Assembly: GCA_000383295.1 (NCBI GenBank)
Contig: KB911067.1
Coordinates: forward strand, 310,001 to 374,000
Source: Faecalispora sporosphaeroides DSM 1294
GTDB taxonomy: Bacteria > Bacillota > Clostridia > Oscillospirales > Acutalibacteraceae
DNA: 64,000 nt
Direction: 5' to 3'
Shown: one piece after another, positions 40,550 through 47,979 of the stretch
How positions within the stretch are numbered: position 1 is the stretch's first letter
Layout of the letters: each line of letters opens with the position of its first letter
The notes under the pieces: generated by a model
Seen by the model: the letters and a program-made list of their open reading frames with translations, nothing else
Told to the model about the DNA's origin: nothing
Databases searched by the model: none
Program-made: the position numbers and the translations under genes

Positions 40550-40935
40550 ACCGGCTCCTCCTCTCTGCTTCTCTTCCGCGCGGTCATCACAGCATGCTCC
40601 GCCAAAAAGCCGTCTCCGGCGTCCGCCCGCTCCGTCAGCTCCTGCCACTCGCAGCCGCTGTATACGGTGCGTACGCCGTCCTGCACGGTGACAAGGCGAA
40701 AGTCGCTCATCTCCCAAAGGGACGAGCGGCCGATCTGCCCCGGCACACTCAGCTGAGAAAGCTCCAGGCGATACGAGGGGGAGCGCTCCAGCCAGGCCAC
40801 CGCCTCCACCTCGCCAAACGCGCGGATTGCCCTGCGCTCTTTGACGCACACACATTTTACAGCGCTTGCGCAAGCAACCCTCTCGCCGTTCAGCTCAATG
40901 GATACGCTCTGACGCTTCGGCACCAAAAGCTCCAT
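40546..40935 (-). CDS. Possible tail-tube-like protein
   Basis: 129 residues, beta-rich with alternating pattern (SVSIELNGERVACASAVKCV, in part IELNGERVACAS, then YRLELSQLSVPG and DGVRTVYSGCEWQELTE). Size and position match the XkdM tube protein, but sequence support is weak and connector or tail-cap roles are possible. It starts one base after the stop of the previous gene. Its last codons and the next gene's RBS and start (18 bases) are exactly repeated at the end of the 44-residue ORF. Confidence 0.5.
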   Translation of the reverse strand: MELLVPKRQSVSIELNGERVACASAVKCVCVKERRAIRAFGEVEAVAWLERSPSYRLELSQLSVPGQIGRSSLWEMSDFRLVTVQDGVRTVYSGCEWQELTERADAGDGFLAEHAVMTARKRSREEEPV

Positions 40936-40936
40936 G

Positions 40937-41347
40937 TTATCCCCCGCTTTCCCGGCAGTATGCCGTCATGCCCACCTCGGCGCTCATCCGGAACGCTTCG
41001 GCGGCTTCGGAATACTCCACCTTCCCGCACGAGATGGTCTGCAGGCACAGCCCGTTTTCCCCGAACAGCAGCGCGTCACTGATGCGCGAAAAAGCGTCCA
41101 CACACGCGGCGCCGCCCATCGCCCGCGGGGCGGAAATCCAGATGCCGACGGTCAGCTCCGCCCGGCGCAGCGATTCATCCAGCGAGGCCGGGACAAACCG
41201 CACCGGCAGGATTTTCAACACGGCGCTGACACCGTCCGACTTTCCCCGCCTGTTTTCCCACGCCGCCGAAAACCGGATATCCCGAAGGGATTCCTTTTCC
41301 TGCAGCTGGAGCAGCAGCTCCCGCTCCAGCAAATCAAATTCCGCCAT
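40937..41347 (-). CDS. Tail completion/terminator-like protein
   Basis: 136 residues. Starts with a helix (MAEFDLLERELLLQLQEKES), then alternating strands such as AVLKILPVRFVPASLDESLR and LTVGIWISAPRAMGG. The layout fits the XkdI/XkdJ or gpU-like proteins that cap the tail tube. It overlaps the previous connector gene by 14 bases. Identity is inferred from size and order. Confidence 0.5.
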   Translation of the reverse strand: MAEFDLLERELLLQLQEKESLRDIRFSAAWENRRGKSDGVSAVLKILPVRFVPASLDESLRRAELTVGIWISAPRAMGGAACVDAFSRISDALLFGENGLCLQTISCGKVEYSEAAEAFRMSAEVGMTAYCRESGG

Positions 41348-41690
41348 CTGCTTCCTCCCCCGGCAGCTCCCGCAGAACCGCCCATACATATAAAGCCCGG
41401 TTGCCCGCCACAAAGTTTTGCGCGCGGATAACCTGGTATTCCCTTCCCGCGCAGCGCAGCACCGCGCCGCTCATCTGGTCCAGCCGACAGTCGGGCGGGC
41501 CGATATAAAAGAAATGGGAATTGTCAAAGTACCCCTCCGGCATCCACGCGTCGTCGGGGTAAACCTTGTTTTTATAGTTCATCGCCTGAATCATCGCCCG
41601 CACGGTCACGGGGCTTTCTCCCGGAACCGTCACTATTGTATCGCTGCCATACCGCTCCAGCATCCGCCGGAGGAACCCCGCCCGGGTCAT
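41334..41690 (-). CDS. Head-tail connector, XkdH-like
   Basis: 118 residues. MTRAGFLRRMLERYGSDTIV then a beta-rich part with SHFFYIGPPDCRLDQMSG and REYQVIRAQNFVAGNRALYV. This is the usual stopper position after the adaptor gene. ATG 41690 overlaps the preceding stop by ATGA. Confidence 0.6.
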   Translation of the reverse strand: MTRAGFLRRMLERYGSDTIVTVPGESPVTVRAMIQAMNYKNKVYPDDAWMPEGYFDNSHFFYIGPPDCRLDQMSGAVLRCAGREYQVIRAQNFVAGNRALYVWAVLRELPGEEADGGI

Positions 41691-42043
41691 GAGCGCACCT
41701 GCCTGAAATAAAATTCCTCGTCGCGCAGGTAAGGGGCGGCGGCGCGGCGCGCCTCCAGCCAAAACCGGCGGGCCGCTTCCATTCCGGCGGCGCTTTTCGT
41801 CACGCGAACATCCCCGGCGGCAAAATTGCTCTCCGGCGTGCTGGACTGCGCCGTGCAGAAGCGGTAAAAGGCCAGGGCGGCGGCAGCGGCGTTCAGCAGC
41901 GCCGTCCCGCCCTCCGCTCCGGTGAGCACACGGGCGCTCAATTCCTGCATGGCCTCCTCACACAGCCCCTGCCAGGGCTGCGCTTCCTCCGGGGAAAGCC
42001 CCGAAAGGCAAAGAAATCGTTCCAGAATCGCCTGCGGATTCAT
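41687..42043 (-). CDS. Head-tail adaptor (gp6/gp15-like)
   Basis: 118 residues, nearly all helical. MNPQAILERFLCLSGLSPEE, AMQELSARVLTG and a long Ala-rich helix with ALAFYRFCTAQ match phage gp6-like connectors that sit under the portal. ATG 42043 follows AGGGAGGG and directly follows the capsid gene. Confidence 0.65.
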   Translation of the reverse strand: MNPQAILERFLCLSGLSPEEAQPWQGLCEEAMQELSARVLTGAEGGTALLNAAAAALAFYRFCTAQSSTPESNFAAGDVRVTKSAAGMEAARRFWLEARRAAAPYLRDEEFYFRQVRS

Positions 42044-42063
42044 CGGCTTTCCCTCCCTTTCTT

Positions 42064-43074
42064 TTATTCTCCGGTATAGCTGACAGCGCGGCACGCGCCG
42101 GCAAAGATCTTCGCGAACCCGGCGATCACGCTGATGGAGGCGCGCTCGAGCTGGCGGTCGATCAGCTTGTCGGAATCGGTCAGCACATCGCCGGCCTGCA
42201 CCATTTCCAGCGCGCAGTTCTTGTCGAGGCCGATCAGGCGGCTGCCGGAAAGCGACGGCACATGCAGCAGCTTTGCACCGAGCGGTGTGGCCAGCCTGCC
42301 GGTACCCTGAAAATCGAGCCCCGCCGCGGAATCCTGAAACTCCTTCAGGTTCAGAATATCCTCCACCGCCGGGGTAGAGGCCAGAATGGTGTTCAGCTCG
42401 TAGGGCTGCAGTGCGCTCCACAGGCTGACCATGTTTTGATACGAAAGTGCGCCGGTCACATCCGTTGCCGGGGCGGGGTTGTCGTTTCCGTCGCCGTCAA
42501 GCAGTACGTTCACCGCGTCGTCGAGCTGCGCGCGGGCGATATATGCACCGATCTGCCGCAGCGTAACGGTAAACAGGTCCAGCTTCTGAAAGCGCAGCGC
42601 TTCATACGACGCCACAAGCATGCGCCCGCGCTTGTGCAGGCGCACCAGATTTTCCTGTGTTTTGACCACCGTGCGGGGAATCTCCGCACCCTCCGCCACC
42701 GGCAGAAGCTCCTTGTCCTGCGGCAGGGGATCGGAGGTGATCGTGCGGTAATCCATCGAGTTGATTTTCGTCACCGTCGCCACAATGCCGGGCAGCAAAT
42801 CGGCCCGCTCTATTCCCTGACGCACCGCGCGCGAAACATATTCGGGGAACAGTGCCGCGCTGTCGCTGGTCTGAAAGAATTTTTCCACCGGGTCGGAGCC
42901 GGTGCCGCCCACGCGGATGTCAAAGCGCTTGAGCTGGCGCTGGTAGGCGTCCAGCCCCGCCAGCGGAGTGCCCTCGTAATTCGCGGAGGGATCCAGCTCC
43001 TCCAGCGTCCGGGTAAAACCTTTTCCCGCCGTGTACATACCCTTTTCCAGTTTAAGCGTGTCATAAAAAGCCAT
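42064..43074 (-). CDS. Major capsid protein, HK97 fold
   Basis: 336 residues, XkdG-like. Features: N-terminal helix region to about 50, a FFQTSDSAALFPEYVSRAVR block, the PVAEGAEIPRTVV strand, a long spine-like helix (RGRMLVASYEALRFQKLDL) and the C-terminal P-domain with TPLGAKLLHVPSLSG. It is complete, with RBS GAAGGAGGAG. The cleavable delta/scaffold domain is not evident in front of the mature part; scaffold function may come from the protease gene product, as in PBSX. Confidence 0.88.
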   Translation of the reverse strand: MAFYDTLKLEKGMYTAGKGFTRTLEELDPSANYEGTPLAGLDAYQRQLKRFDIRVGGTGSDPVEKFFQTSDSAALFPEYVSRAVRQGIERADLLPGIVATVTKINSMDYRTITSDPLPQDKELLPVAEGAEIPRTVVKTQENLVRLHKRGRMLVASYEALRFQKLDLFTVTLRQIGAYIARAQLDDAVNVLLDGDGNDNPAPATDVTGALSYQNMVSLWSALQPYELNTILASTPAVEDILNLKEFQDSAAGLDFQGTGRLATPLGAKLLHVPSLSGSRLIGLDKNCALEMVQAGDVLTDSDKLIDRQLERASISVIAGFAKIFAGACRAVSYTGE

Positions 43075-43093
43075 GAGTTCTCCTCCTTCTTCG

Positions 43094-43435
43094 TTACAGA
43101 ATCACGCCGCATACTGCGGCGGAAGCGTCCACGTCCACAACCAGAACCGATCTTCCGGCCGCGTCCGCCTTGATCTTGCCCGCGCCGTCGCCCGCCAGCG
43201 TCTGGTAGCCGACCACCGGGGTCGTGCCCGTGTAGGGCAGCCGCACATACCCGGCCAGCTGCACGGCGGCAAATCCGTCACGCACATTCACTGCGGCGCC
43301 GCAGAATGCCTTTCCCGCGGCGCAGGGCGCCACCGTTCCGTTCGCGCTCATCATCACCGGCATTCCGGCCAGAACGCCTTCCGCCGTCTCAAAGGTAACG
43401 AGCTTTTCCCCATACCCGCCAAATGCTACTTTCAT
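43094..43435 (-). CDS. Capsid decoration-like protein
   Basis: 113 residues, Gly/Ala/Val-rich and beta-strand-rich: VTFETAEGVLAGMPVMMSAN, CGAAVNVRDGFAAVQLAGYV, TLAGDGAGKIKADAAGRSVL. It resembles the DUF2190/XkdG-adjacent head-stabilising proteins encoded just before the major capsid gene. ATG 43435 follows TGGGAGGAAAG. Confidence 0.6.
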   Translation of the reverse strand: MKVAFGGYGEKLVTFETAEGVLAGMPVMMSANGTVAPCAAGKAFCGAAVNVRDGFAAVQLAGYVRLPYTGTTPVVGYQTLAGDGAGKIKADAAGRSVLVVDVDASAAVCGVIL

Positions 43436-43494
43436 GCTCTTTCCTCCCATTTTTATAGATTTCCTCTCTTCCATCAAACCGGGAATCGCTATCC

Positions 43495-44481
43495 CTAAAT
43501 CCGGAACACGTCGTTCCCACTGTCCGCCGCCGGATGCTCCGGCATGAGCTGTGGGCGAAGCGGCAGGATGCCCTCCGCCTGCTGGTTGAGCGCTTTTTCC
43601 AGCGCGAGCAAATCCTCCAGCGGCATACTCTGCGCCGCGCGGCCCATCACCTCCGCCGGGATTCCCGCTTTGCCGAGCGCGCACAGCCGCACCACGTTTT
43701 TGCTCACGCTTTCGCGGTACTGCCTGCCGCTCTCCGCCAAGGCCTCCAGCCGCTCCAGCTGTTTTTCAAGCTCCTCAGCCTGTGCGGCGGTCAGCATTAC
43801 CGGCTCCCCAGCGCGCAGCGACTTCCTGATTTCCACCATGGCTTCCTTTTCCTCCTTCTTGGGCCCAAAGGCCTTGATCACCCCGGCCGCCCGTTGGGCG
43901 GGCACCGCCACAAACGACCATTCGTAGGCGTCCGCCGGCTCGTCGAGCACGGTGCAGCAGATTTTCTTCTGCCCCGCGCCGCCATAGCCGCGCCCCTTCA
44001 CATGCCCGCACGCCTGCTTTATTTTGTCCGCTCCGCAGACGGAGCAGGTGGACTTGCCCACCGCGCAGCCCACGCTGACCTCCTTTTTGATTCCCGATTC
44101 CAGTTCCAGAATCAAATCGGCGTTCTTCTCCGATTTCGGCAGATAGGCTCTTGCCACCAGCCGGGTGTACGGCTCGCCCGCCTGTGTCGTTTTCTGCGGA
44201 TCGGTTTCCACATGGGTCGAAAAAATCCGGGCGGTCTGGTCGCCGCTTTTCATACTGTGGTCAAACAGCCCGGTTTTGCCGAGGAACAGCTCCCCCAGCC
44301 GGTGCAGCGCCGGGATTGTGAAACGCTCAAAATCGCGGTCGATCTCGTTGTCGCACAGCACCACCGAAAATACATACAGCTCTTCGGGTGAAAATTCCCG
44401 CCGGGTGTAGCGGCCGATCTGCCGAAGCTCCTCCGGTGAAGCCGCGCTCTGCGCGCTTTTGATCACATAGCCCTCTCTCAT
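43495..44481 (-). CDS. Prohead protease/scaffold, XkdF-like
   Basis: 328 residues. The N-terminal part (about 1-220) matches the XkdF protease region: FSVVLCDNEIDRDFERFTIP, FLGKTGLFDHSMKSGDQTAR and YEWSFVAVPAQRAAGVIKAF. The C-terminal 100 residues are helical (ELEKQLERLEALAESGRQYR), suited to a scaffold. Inside the protease part is a Cys-rich segment CSVCGADKIKQACGHVKGRG followed by ICC, a likely zinc-binding insert. ATG 44481 overlaps the portal stop by ATGA. Confidence 0.78.
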   Translation of the reverse strand: MREGYVIKSAQSAASPEELRQIGRYTRREFSPEELYVFSVVLCDNEIDRDFERFTIPALHRLGELFLGKTGLFDHSMKSGDQTARIFSTHVETDPQKTTQAGEPYTRLVARAYLPKSEKNADLILELESGIKKEVSVGCAVGKSTCSVCGADKIKQACGHVKGRGYGGAGQKKICCTVLDEPADAYEWSFVAVPAQRAAGVIKAFGPKKEEKEAMVEIRKSLRAGEPVMLTAAQAEELEKQLERLEALAESGRQYRESVSKNVVRLCALGKAGIPAEVMGRAAQSMPLEDLLALEKALNQQAEGILPLRPQLMPEHPAADSGNDVFRI

Positions 44482-45641
44482 GCTCTCCCCTCCTTTTCCT
44501 TCTGAACCTCCCATTCCAGCTTGGCCGCCTGCGCGTTTTTGAGCCGGGCTCCCGACAAATCCACCGTATCCTGCAAACTGATGTCCTCCCAAACAATCTC
44601 CATCCGCTCGGAGTATCCGTTCAGCAAAAGCCATATTCTGCAGATTTTCTCAATCACCGGCTCCAGCATGCGGCGATAGCTTTCCAGCTCGCTGGTGAGC
44701 AGGTCGGCCTGCTGGGATGACATCCGCTCGGTCGACGACCACGAAAGCCCCAGCAAAAACGGCGGCACCCCCAGCTTCGCCACAATCTGCTCCAAAAGCT
44801 GGCGCACGGGGATATCACTGTCCAGAATCTGATTGTCCGCGCCGATCACCCGAATGCTCACGTCGCCCACGGCGACAAAATCGCTCACCCCGGCCCCCGA
44901 CTGCATCGCGCGGCTCCACTGATCGGCAATCTGCCGGGCGCGCTCGGCGCCGTAGGCCCGATCCCCGTCGCCGGAGGGCTTGTAGGTCACCGCAAAACGG
45001 GTATTCCCCACACGGTCCCAGTTGACGCCGATCGTATGGTAAATTTTCATCAGAACCTCCCCTAAAAAGGGGAGCCCACGCAGAATCGATACGCCGCGCA
45101 CCTCCCCCGGCTCGGGATTCAGCGCGGACAGCAGCACCAGATTGGGGTGTTTCACCGGCACGGCTTCTCCCGACGGCCCGCGCACGCACAGCTGCACCTC
45201 CAGCGGATTTTCTCCCCGGCGCAGTTCCAGGTGCTCCAGCCGGGCATTGTAAAGCCCCGCGATCCCGTCGGCGTCGGCGCTCAGGAGGATCTCCCCGACA
45301 GCGGTGCCGTACATCAGCAGCTGGTCGAGGTAGGTGCACAAAAAGCTCTGGATTCCCGCCTGCGCCGCCCCCACCGGCACACGCCTCAAAAATTCCGCCA
45401 AACCCCGCCGCGCGGCGGCGTCCGGGCATTCCACCTGAAAAGCGCCGATCAGCCGCACCGTCTTTTCCAGCGCGGCGGAAATGATCGGCACCGACTCCCG
45501 CAGCGCGCCGTACAGCCGTTGCTCTCCGCCCGCGAGCGGCGCGCTGCGGTTCCATTCCCAGCCCGCCTGCCACCCGGAGCGCGGGCCTGTCTGCATGGCG
45601 GAAACAGCAGGCGGGCCTTTCTTCGTTTTAAACCAACCCAT
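44478..45641 (-). CDS. Phage portal protein, XkdE/HK97-like
   Basis: 387 residues, somewhat short for a portal. Blocks: RESVPIISAALEKTVRLIGA (in part RESVPIISAALE), YLDQLLMYGTAVGEILLS, the clip-region HTIGVNWDRVGNTRFAVTYK and the stem helix GVPPFLLGLSWSSTERMSSQ. It forms the DNA gate of the head and docks terminase. Two adjacent ATGs (45644 and 45641) follow CAGGAGAG; the second has better spacing. It overlaps the terminase gene by 14 bases. Confidence 0.85.
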   Translation of the reverse strand: MGWFKTKKGPPAVSAMQTGPRSGWQAGWEWNRSAPLAGGEQRLYGALRESVPIISAALEKTVRLIGAFQVECPDAAARRGLAEFLRRVPVGAAQAGIQSFLCTYLDQLLMYGTAVGEILLSADADGIAGLYNARLEHLELRRGENPLEVQLCVRGPSGEAVPVKHPNLVLLSALNPEPGEVRGVSILRGLPFLGEVLMKIYHTIGVNWDRVGNTRFAVTYKPSGDGDRAYGAERARQIADQWSRAMQSGAGVSDFVAVGDVSIRVIGADNQILDSDIPVRQLLEQIVAKLGVPPFLLGLSWSSTERMSSQQADLLTSELESYRRMLEPVIEKICRIWLLLNGYSERMEIVWEDISLQDTVDLSGARLKNAQAAKLEWEVQKEKEGRA

Positions 45642-46902
45642 CATACTCTCCTGTCCGGCGCGGCGCGGCCACCGCAAAGCAGCCACCCGCGTCCTGCTGT
45701 AATATGGTCGCGGTAAAATACCGGATGTCGTCCATCGCGTGGTCGTTTTCCTTGATCGGCGCGTCGCGTGCGGAATCGGAGCTCCACCGGTACAGCGCGA
45801 ATTCCCGTATCGCGTCGTCGCAGGTGTCGCAGATGCGAAGCTGTCCGGCCTTAAGTGCTGCCGCCACCTGGCGGATTCCATCCAGCACATCGTTTTTGGC
45901 CGGGATCACCCGAAACTCCCCGTGGCGGCGGATCACCGCCATAAAGCTCGCGGCGGAGGGGTCGGCCACCACGCACTCAATTTTTCTGCCTCCCGCTAGC
46001 CGGCACAGCCCCGCGTAGTGTTCCTCGTCCGTGCGCTGCATTCCCTCCCGGCGAGAATCGTAGTAATATTCCGCAATCCGGTACCAGCAGCTGTTCTGCC
46101 TGCCCCACAGCCCGAAGGAGGAGGGGTTGACCGTGCCATAATCGCACGAAATCACATGGCGTTCCAGCGCTCCCTGCGGCACGGGGCAAAACTGCTCCCG
46201 CGTCATAAAGGGGTATACCAGCCCCTCGGCGGCCACCCACTCCCCCAGCACAAAGCGCCGGTAAAACACACCGGAATACAGCCCCCGGTAGCGCTCGAGC
46301 ATCGCCTGAGACAGCGACGGATTGTCCTGCATTTGAAAATGCAGGTACAGCGCGTTCTTCTTCTCGGCGTTCTGAATCCACTCGCGGTAAAACCAGTGCT
46401 GGGGGTGCTCCGGGTTGCAGTCGAACCAAAAGGTCGAGCCCTCCACCGAGCAGCGGGCCAGCGCCTGCTCCACAAACGAGCGGGGCATCAGGGCCACCTC
46501 GTCGAACAGCACGCCTGCAAGCGTCATGCCCTGAATCAGCGCGGAGGAGGATTCATCCTTGCCGCCGAACAGGTAAAATCGGTTTTCGCGCCTGCCTGCC
46601 GAGATGGTCAGCAGATTTTCCGAAAGCTTCAGGGTACATTCAAAGCCGTTTTCCCGCAGCACCGGCAGCAAGGGAACCACCAGATTCCGCCGCAGGGAGC
46701 GAATGGTTTTTCCGCACAGCGCAAACGACTGGCCGTCAAACCGGTAAAACGCCCACGCAATAAAGGAAATGCCGAGGCAAAGCGTCTTGCCGCTGCGCAC
46801 CGCGCCGTCGCAGATCACCGCGCTGTAATCCTCAAACGGGCTGCCCCTGCACCACCAGCTCAGCGCCTGAAGCTGCTTTTTTGAAAAAGGGTGAAATTCC
46901 AA
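45628..46902 (-). CDS. Terminase large subunit, PBSX/XtmB type
   Basis: 424 residues. ATPase motif Walker A reads DGAVRSGKT (about 32-40), Walker B VLFDEVAL (about 130), motif III FWFDCNPEHP. The nuclease domain has the acidic residues SCDYGTVNPSSFGLWG, VVADPSAASF and DDIRY. It looks fully active. It drives DNA into proheads and makes the cuts. RBS was not evident, but the start lies two bases after the small-subunit stop, so coupling is likely. Confidence 0.93.
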   Translation of the reverse strand: MEFHPFSKKQLQALSWWCRGSPFEDYSAVICDGAVRSGKTLCLGISFIAWAFYRFDGQSFALCGKTIRSLRRNLVVPLLPVLRENGFECTLKLSENLLTISAGRRENRFYLFGGKDESSSALIQGMTLAGVLFDEVALMPRSFVEQALARCSVEGSTFWFDCNPEHPQHWFYREWIQNAEKKNALYLHFQMQDNPSLSQAMLERYRGLYSGVFYRRFVLGEWVAAEGLVYPFMTREQFCPVPQGALERHVISCDYGTVNPSSFGLWGRQNSCWYRIAEYYYDSRREGMQRTDEEHYAGLCRLAGGRKIECVVADPSAASFMAVIRRHGEFRVIPAKNDVLDGIRQVAAALKAGQLRICDTCDDAIREFALYRWSSDSARDAPIKENDHAMDDIRYFTATILQQDAGGCFAVAAPRRTGEYDGLV

Positions 46903-46904
46903 GC

Positions 46905-47225
46905 TCAGTCCCCCTCCGGCGAATCCGGCTCAAAGCTGCGCACGCTCTGTTCAAGCGCACGGTAAAAGCCGCCCGGGCCCTCCCCGCGCTCCTCATTCAT
47001 CTGCTCCAAGCATTGCAGCGCCTTAATGCGGTCAAAAAACTTGATTTCCATCCCGCCGCCCTTCGGGCGCTTGATTTCCGCCACGTTGAACAAATCCATC
47101 CCGCGAATCTCCAGCTGATCCGGGTTGTCGCAGAACATCAGCCGCACGGCGTCCGCAACCCCGCCAAACGCCAGCTTATCGTAGCCGCGCATGATTTTTC
47201 GCTTTGCCTTATTTGGGTCCGTCAT
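46905..47225 (-). CDS. Short terminase small-subunit-like protein
   Basis: 106 residues, first gene of the cluster. MTDPNKAKRKIMRGYDKLAF followed by GGVADAVRLMFCDNP and a helical C-terminus with IKRPKGGGMEIKFFDRIKAL. The position before the large subunit supports the call, but it is much shorter than XtmA (about 265) and a DNA-binding helix-turn-helix is not seen. ATG 47225 follows GGGAAGGAGGG. A truncated upstream reading frame ends 17 bases before this RBS-start region. Confidence 0.6.
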   Translation of the reverse strand: MTDPNKAKRKIMRGYDKLAFGGVADAVRLMFCDNPDQLEIRGMDLFNVAEIKRPKGGGMEIKFFDRIKALQCLEQMNEERGEGPGGFYRALEQSVRSFEPDSPEGD

Positions 47226-47242
47226 ACGCCCTCCTTCCCCAA

Positions 47243-47380
47243 TTACAGTCCGATCGGTCTGCTTTGCAGCATCGTTTCCCACCGTTCTTCCCAGCCGGTC
47301 TCCTTTTCGCCGTTCTTTGCGGCGTCCAACAAATCCGTTTCGATTTTTGTCGGGATCAGCAGGTTCTGACTCTCCGGGAC
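47243..47380 (-). pseudogene. Open-frame remnant without a start, upstream of terminase
   Basis: A 46-codon frame ending in TAA at 47243 has a strongly coding-like pattern (NLLIPTKIETDLLDAAKNGE, then ETGWEERWETMLQSR and PIGL). The frame stays open to about 47491, but no ATG, GTG or TTG start lies in its 5' half, and a terminator-like hairpin runs through it. It is probably the 3' end of a lost gene at the head of the cluster. Confidence 0.45.
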
Positions 47381-47385
47381 AAAAG

Positions 47386-47412
47386 AAAAAAACTTTCTCC
47401 CGAAAGAGAAAG
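47386..47412 (-). terminator. Terminator-like hairpin upstream of the phage-like cluster
   Basis: Minus strand: CTTTCTC/GAGAAAG (47406-47412 with 47393-47399), followed by seven T. It lies about 160 bases before the small terminase gene and could block read-through into the cluster or attenuate its own transcript. No clear minus-strand promoter was found between it and 47225. Confidence 0.65.
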
Positions 47413-47528
47413 CCCTTAAAAATATTTTCTGTTTTTCTGCAAAACAGGGAAAAAAGGGACGAAAAATGTAAAAATAAGTGCAATATATACTTTACGTATA
47501 ACTCGGTTCGCTTTCCTAGAAAAAACAC

Positions 47529-47557
47529 TTGACTTTTTCACACAATCGCGTCATACT
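47529..47557 (+). promoter_or_regulatory. Promoter of the GntR-ABC operon
   Basis: TTGACT (47529-47534), 17-base spacer, CATACT (47552-47557). The -10 box lies inside the left arm of the operator palindrome. Confidence 0.7.
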
Positions 47558-47581
47558 GTGTATATAGTATATATACAGTAT
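47553..47581. promoter_or_regulatory. 29-bp palindromic operator of the GntR-type regulator
   Basis: ATACTGT-g-TATATA-g-TATATA-t-ACAGTAT is an almost perfect palindrome centred at 47567, covering the -10 box and start site. Its form suits a dimeric YtrA-type GntR repressor acting on its own operon. Confidence 0.8.
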
Positions 47582-47598
47582 TCAGAAAGGAGAGCGCC

Positions 47599-47979
47599 GT
47601 GGATATTTTCATCAGCAACTCAGACAGCAGGCCAATCTACGAACAGATCACCCGCCAAATCAAGAATCAGATCATCAGCGGCAAGCTGAAAGAGGGCGAC
47701 GCTCTGCCGTCGATGCGCGTGCTGGCCAGGGAACTGCAGATCAGCGTGATCACCACGAAGCGAGCCTACGAAGACCTGGAGCGCGACGGCTTCCTGATCA
47801 CCCGGGCGGGCAAAGGCAGTTTTGTCGCGGCACGCAACGTTTCGGCAATTCAGGAGGAGCACCTGCGCCAAATCCGGGAGCTGATCTCGCAGGCTGTGCG
47901 GCTGGCACAGGCCGGCTCTATTCCCCTCGAGCAGCTTTCTGAACTTCTCACTCAACTTTATAAAGGAGAATCGATATGA
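47599..47979 (+). CDS. GntR-family regulator, YtrA type
   Basis: 126 residues. Winged helix at about 10-75: IYEQITRQIKNQIISGKLKE, LPSMRVLARELQISVITTKR and FLITRAGKGSFVA. The C-terminal dimerisation part is only about 45 residues, which marks the short YtrA subfamily that controls adjacent ABC exporters. Start is GTG 47599 with AAAGGAGAG upstream. It overlaps the ATPase gene by ATGA and has a palindromic operator at its promoter, so autorepression is likely. Inducers of this family are often cell-wall antibiotics; here unknown. Confidence 0.92.
   Translation: MDIFISNSDSRPIYEQITRQIKNQIISGKLKEGDALPSMRVLARELQISVITTKRAYEDLERDGFLITRAGKGSFVAARNVSAIQEEHLRQIRELISQAVRLAQAGSIPLEQLSELLTQLYKGESI

Larger units (their letters stand above)
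36106..47225 (-). mobile_element. Compact PBSX-like phage particle cluster without sheath, lysis or integration genes
   Basis: Seventeen genes on one strand in the standard order terminase small, terminase large, portal, protease, decoration, capsid, connectors, tube-like, LysM, hub, spike, gp25, gpJ, gpI, fibre. It lies between hflX and a GntR operon. The order follows the B. subtilis PBSX xtm/xkd module but skips the places of XkdK (sheath) and XkdO (tape measure). No integrase, repressor, replication, holin, endolysin or att repeat is seen. All frames are open and many genes overlap by ATGA. A domesticated particle (transfer agent or killer particle) or a streamlined relic are both possible. 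Confidence 0.8.
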
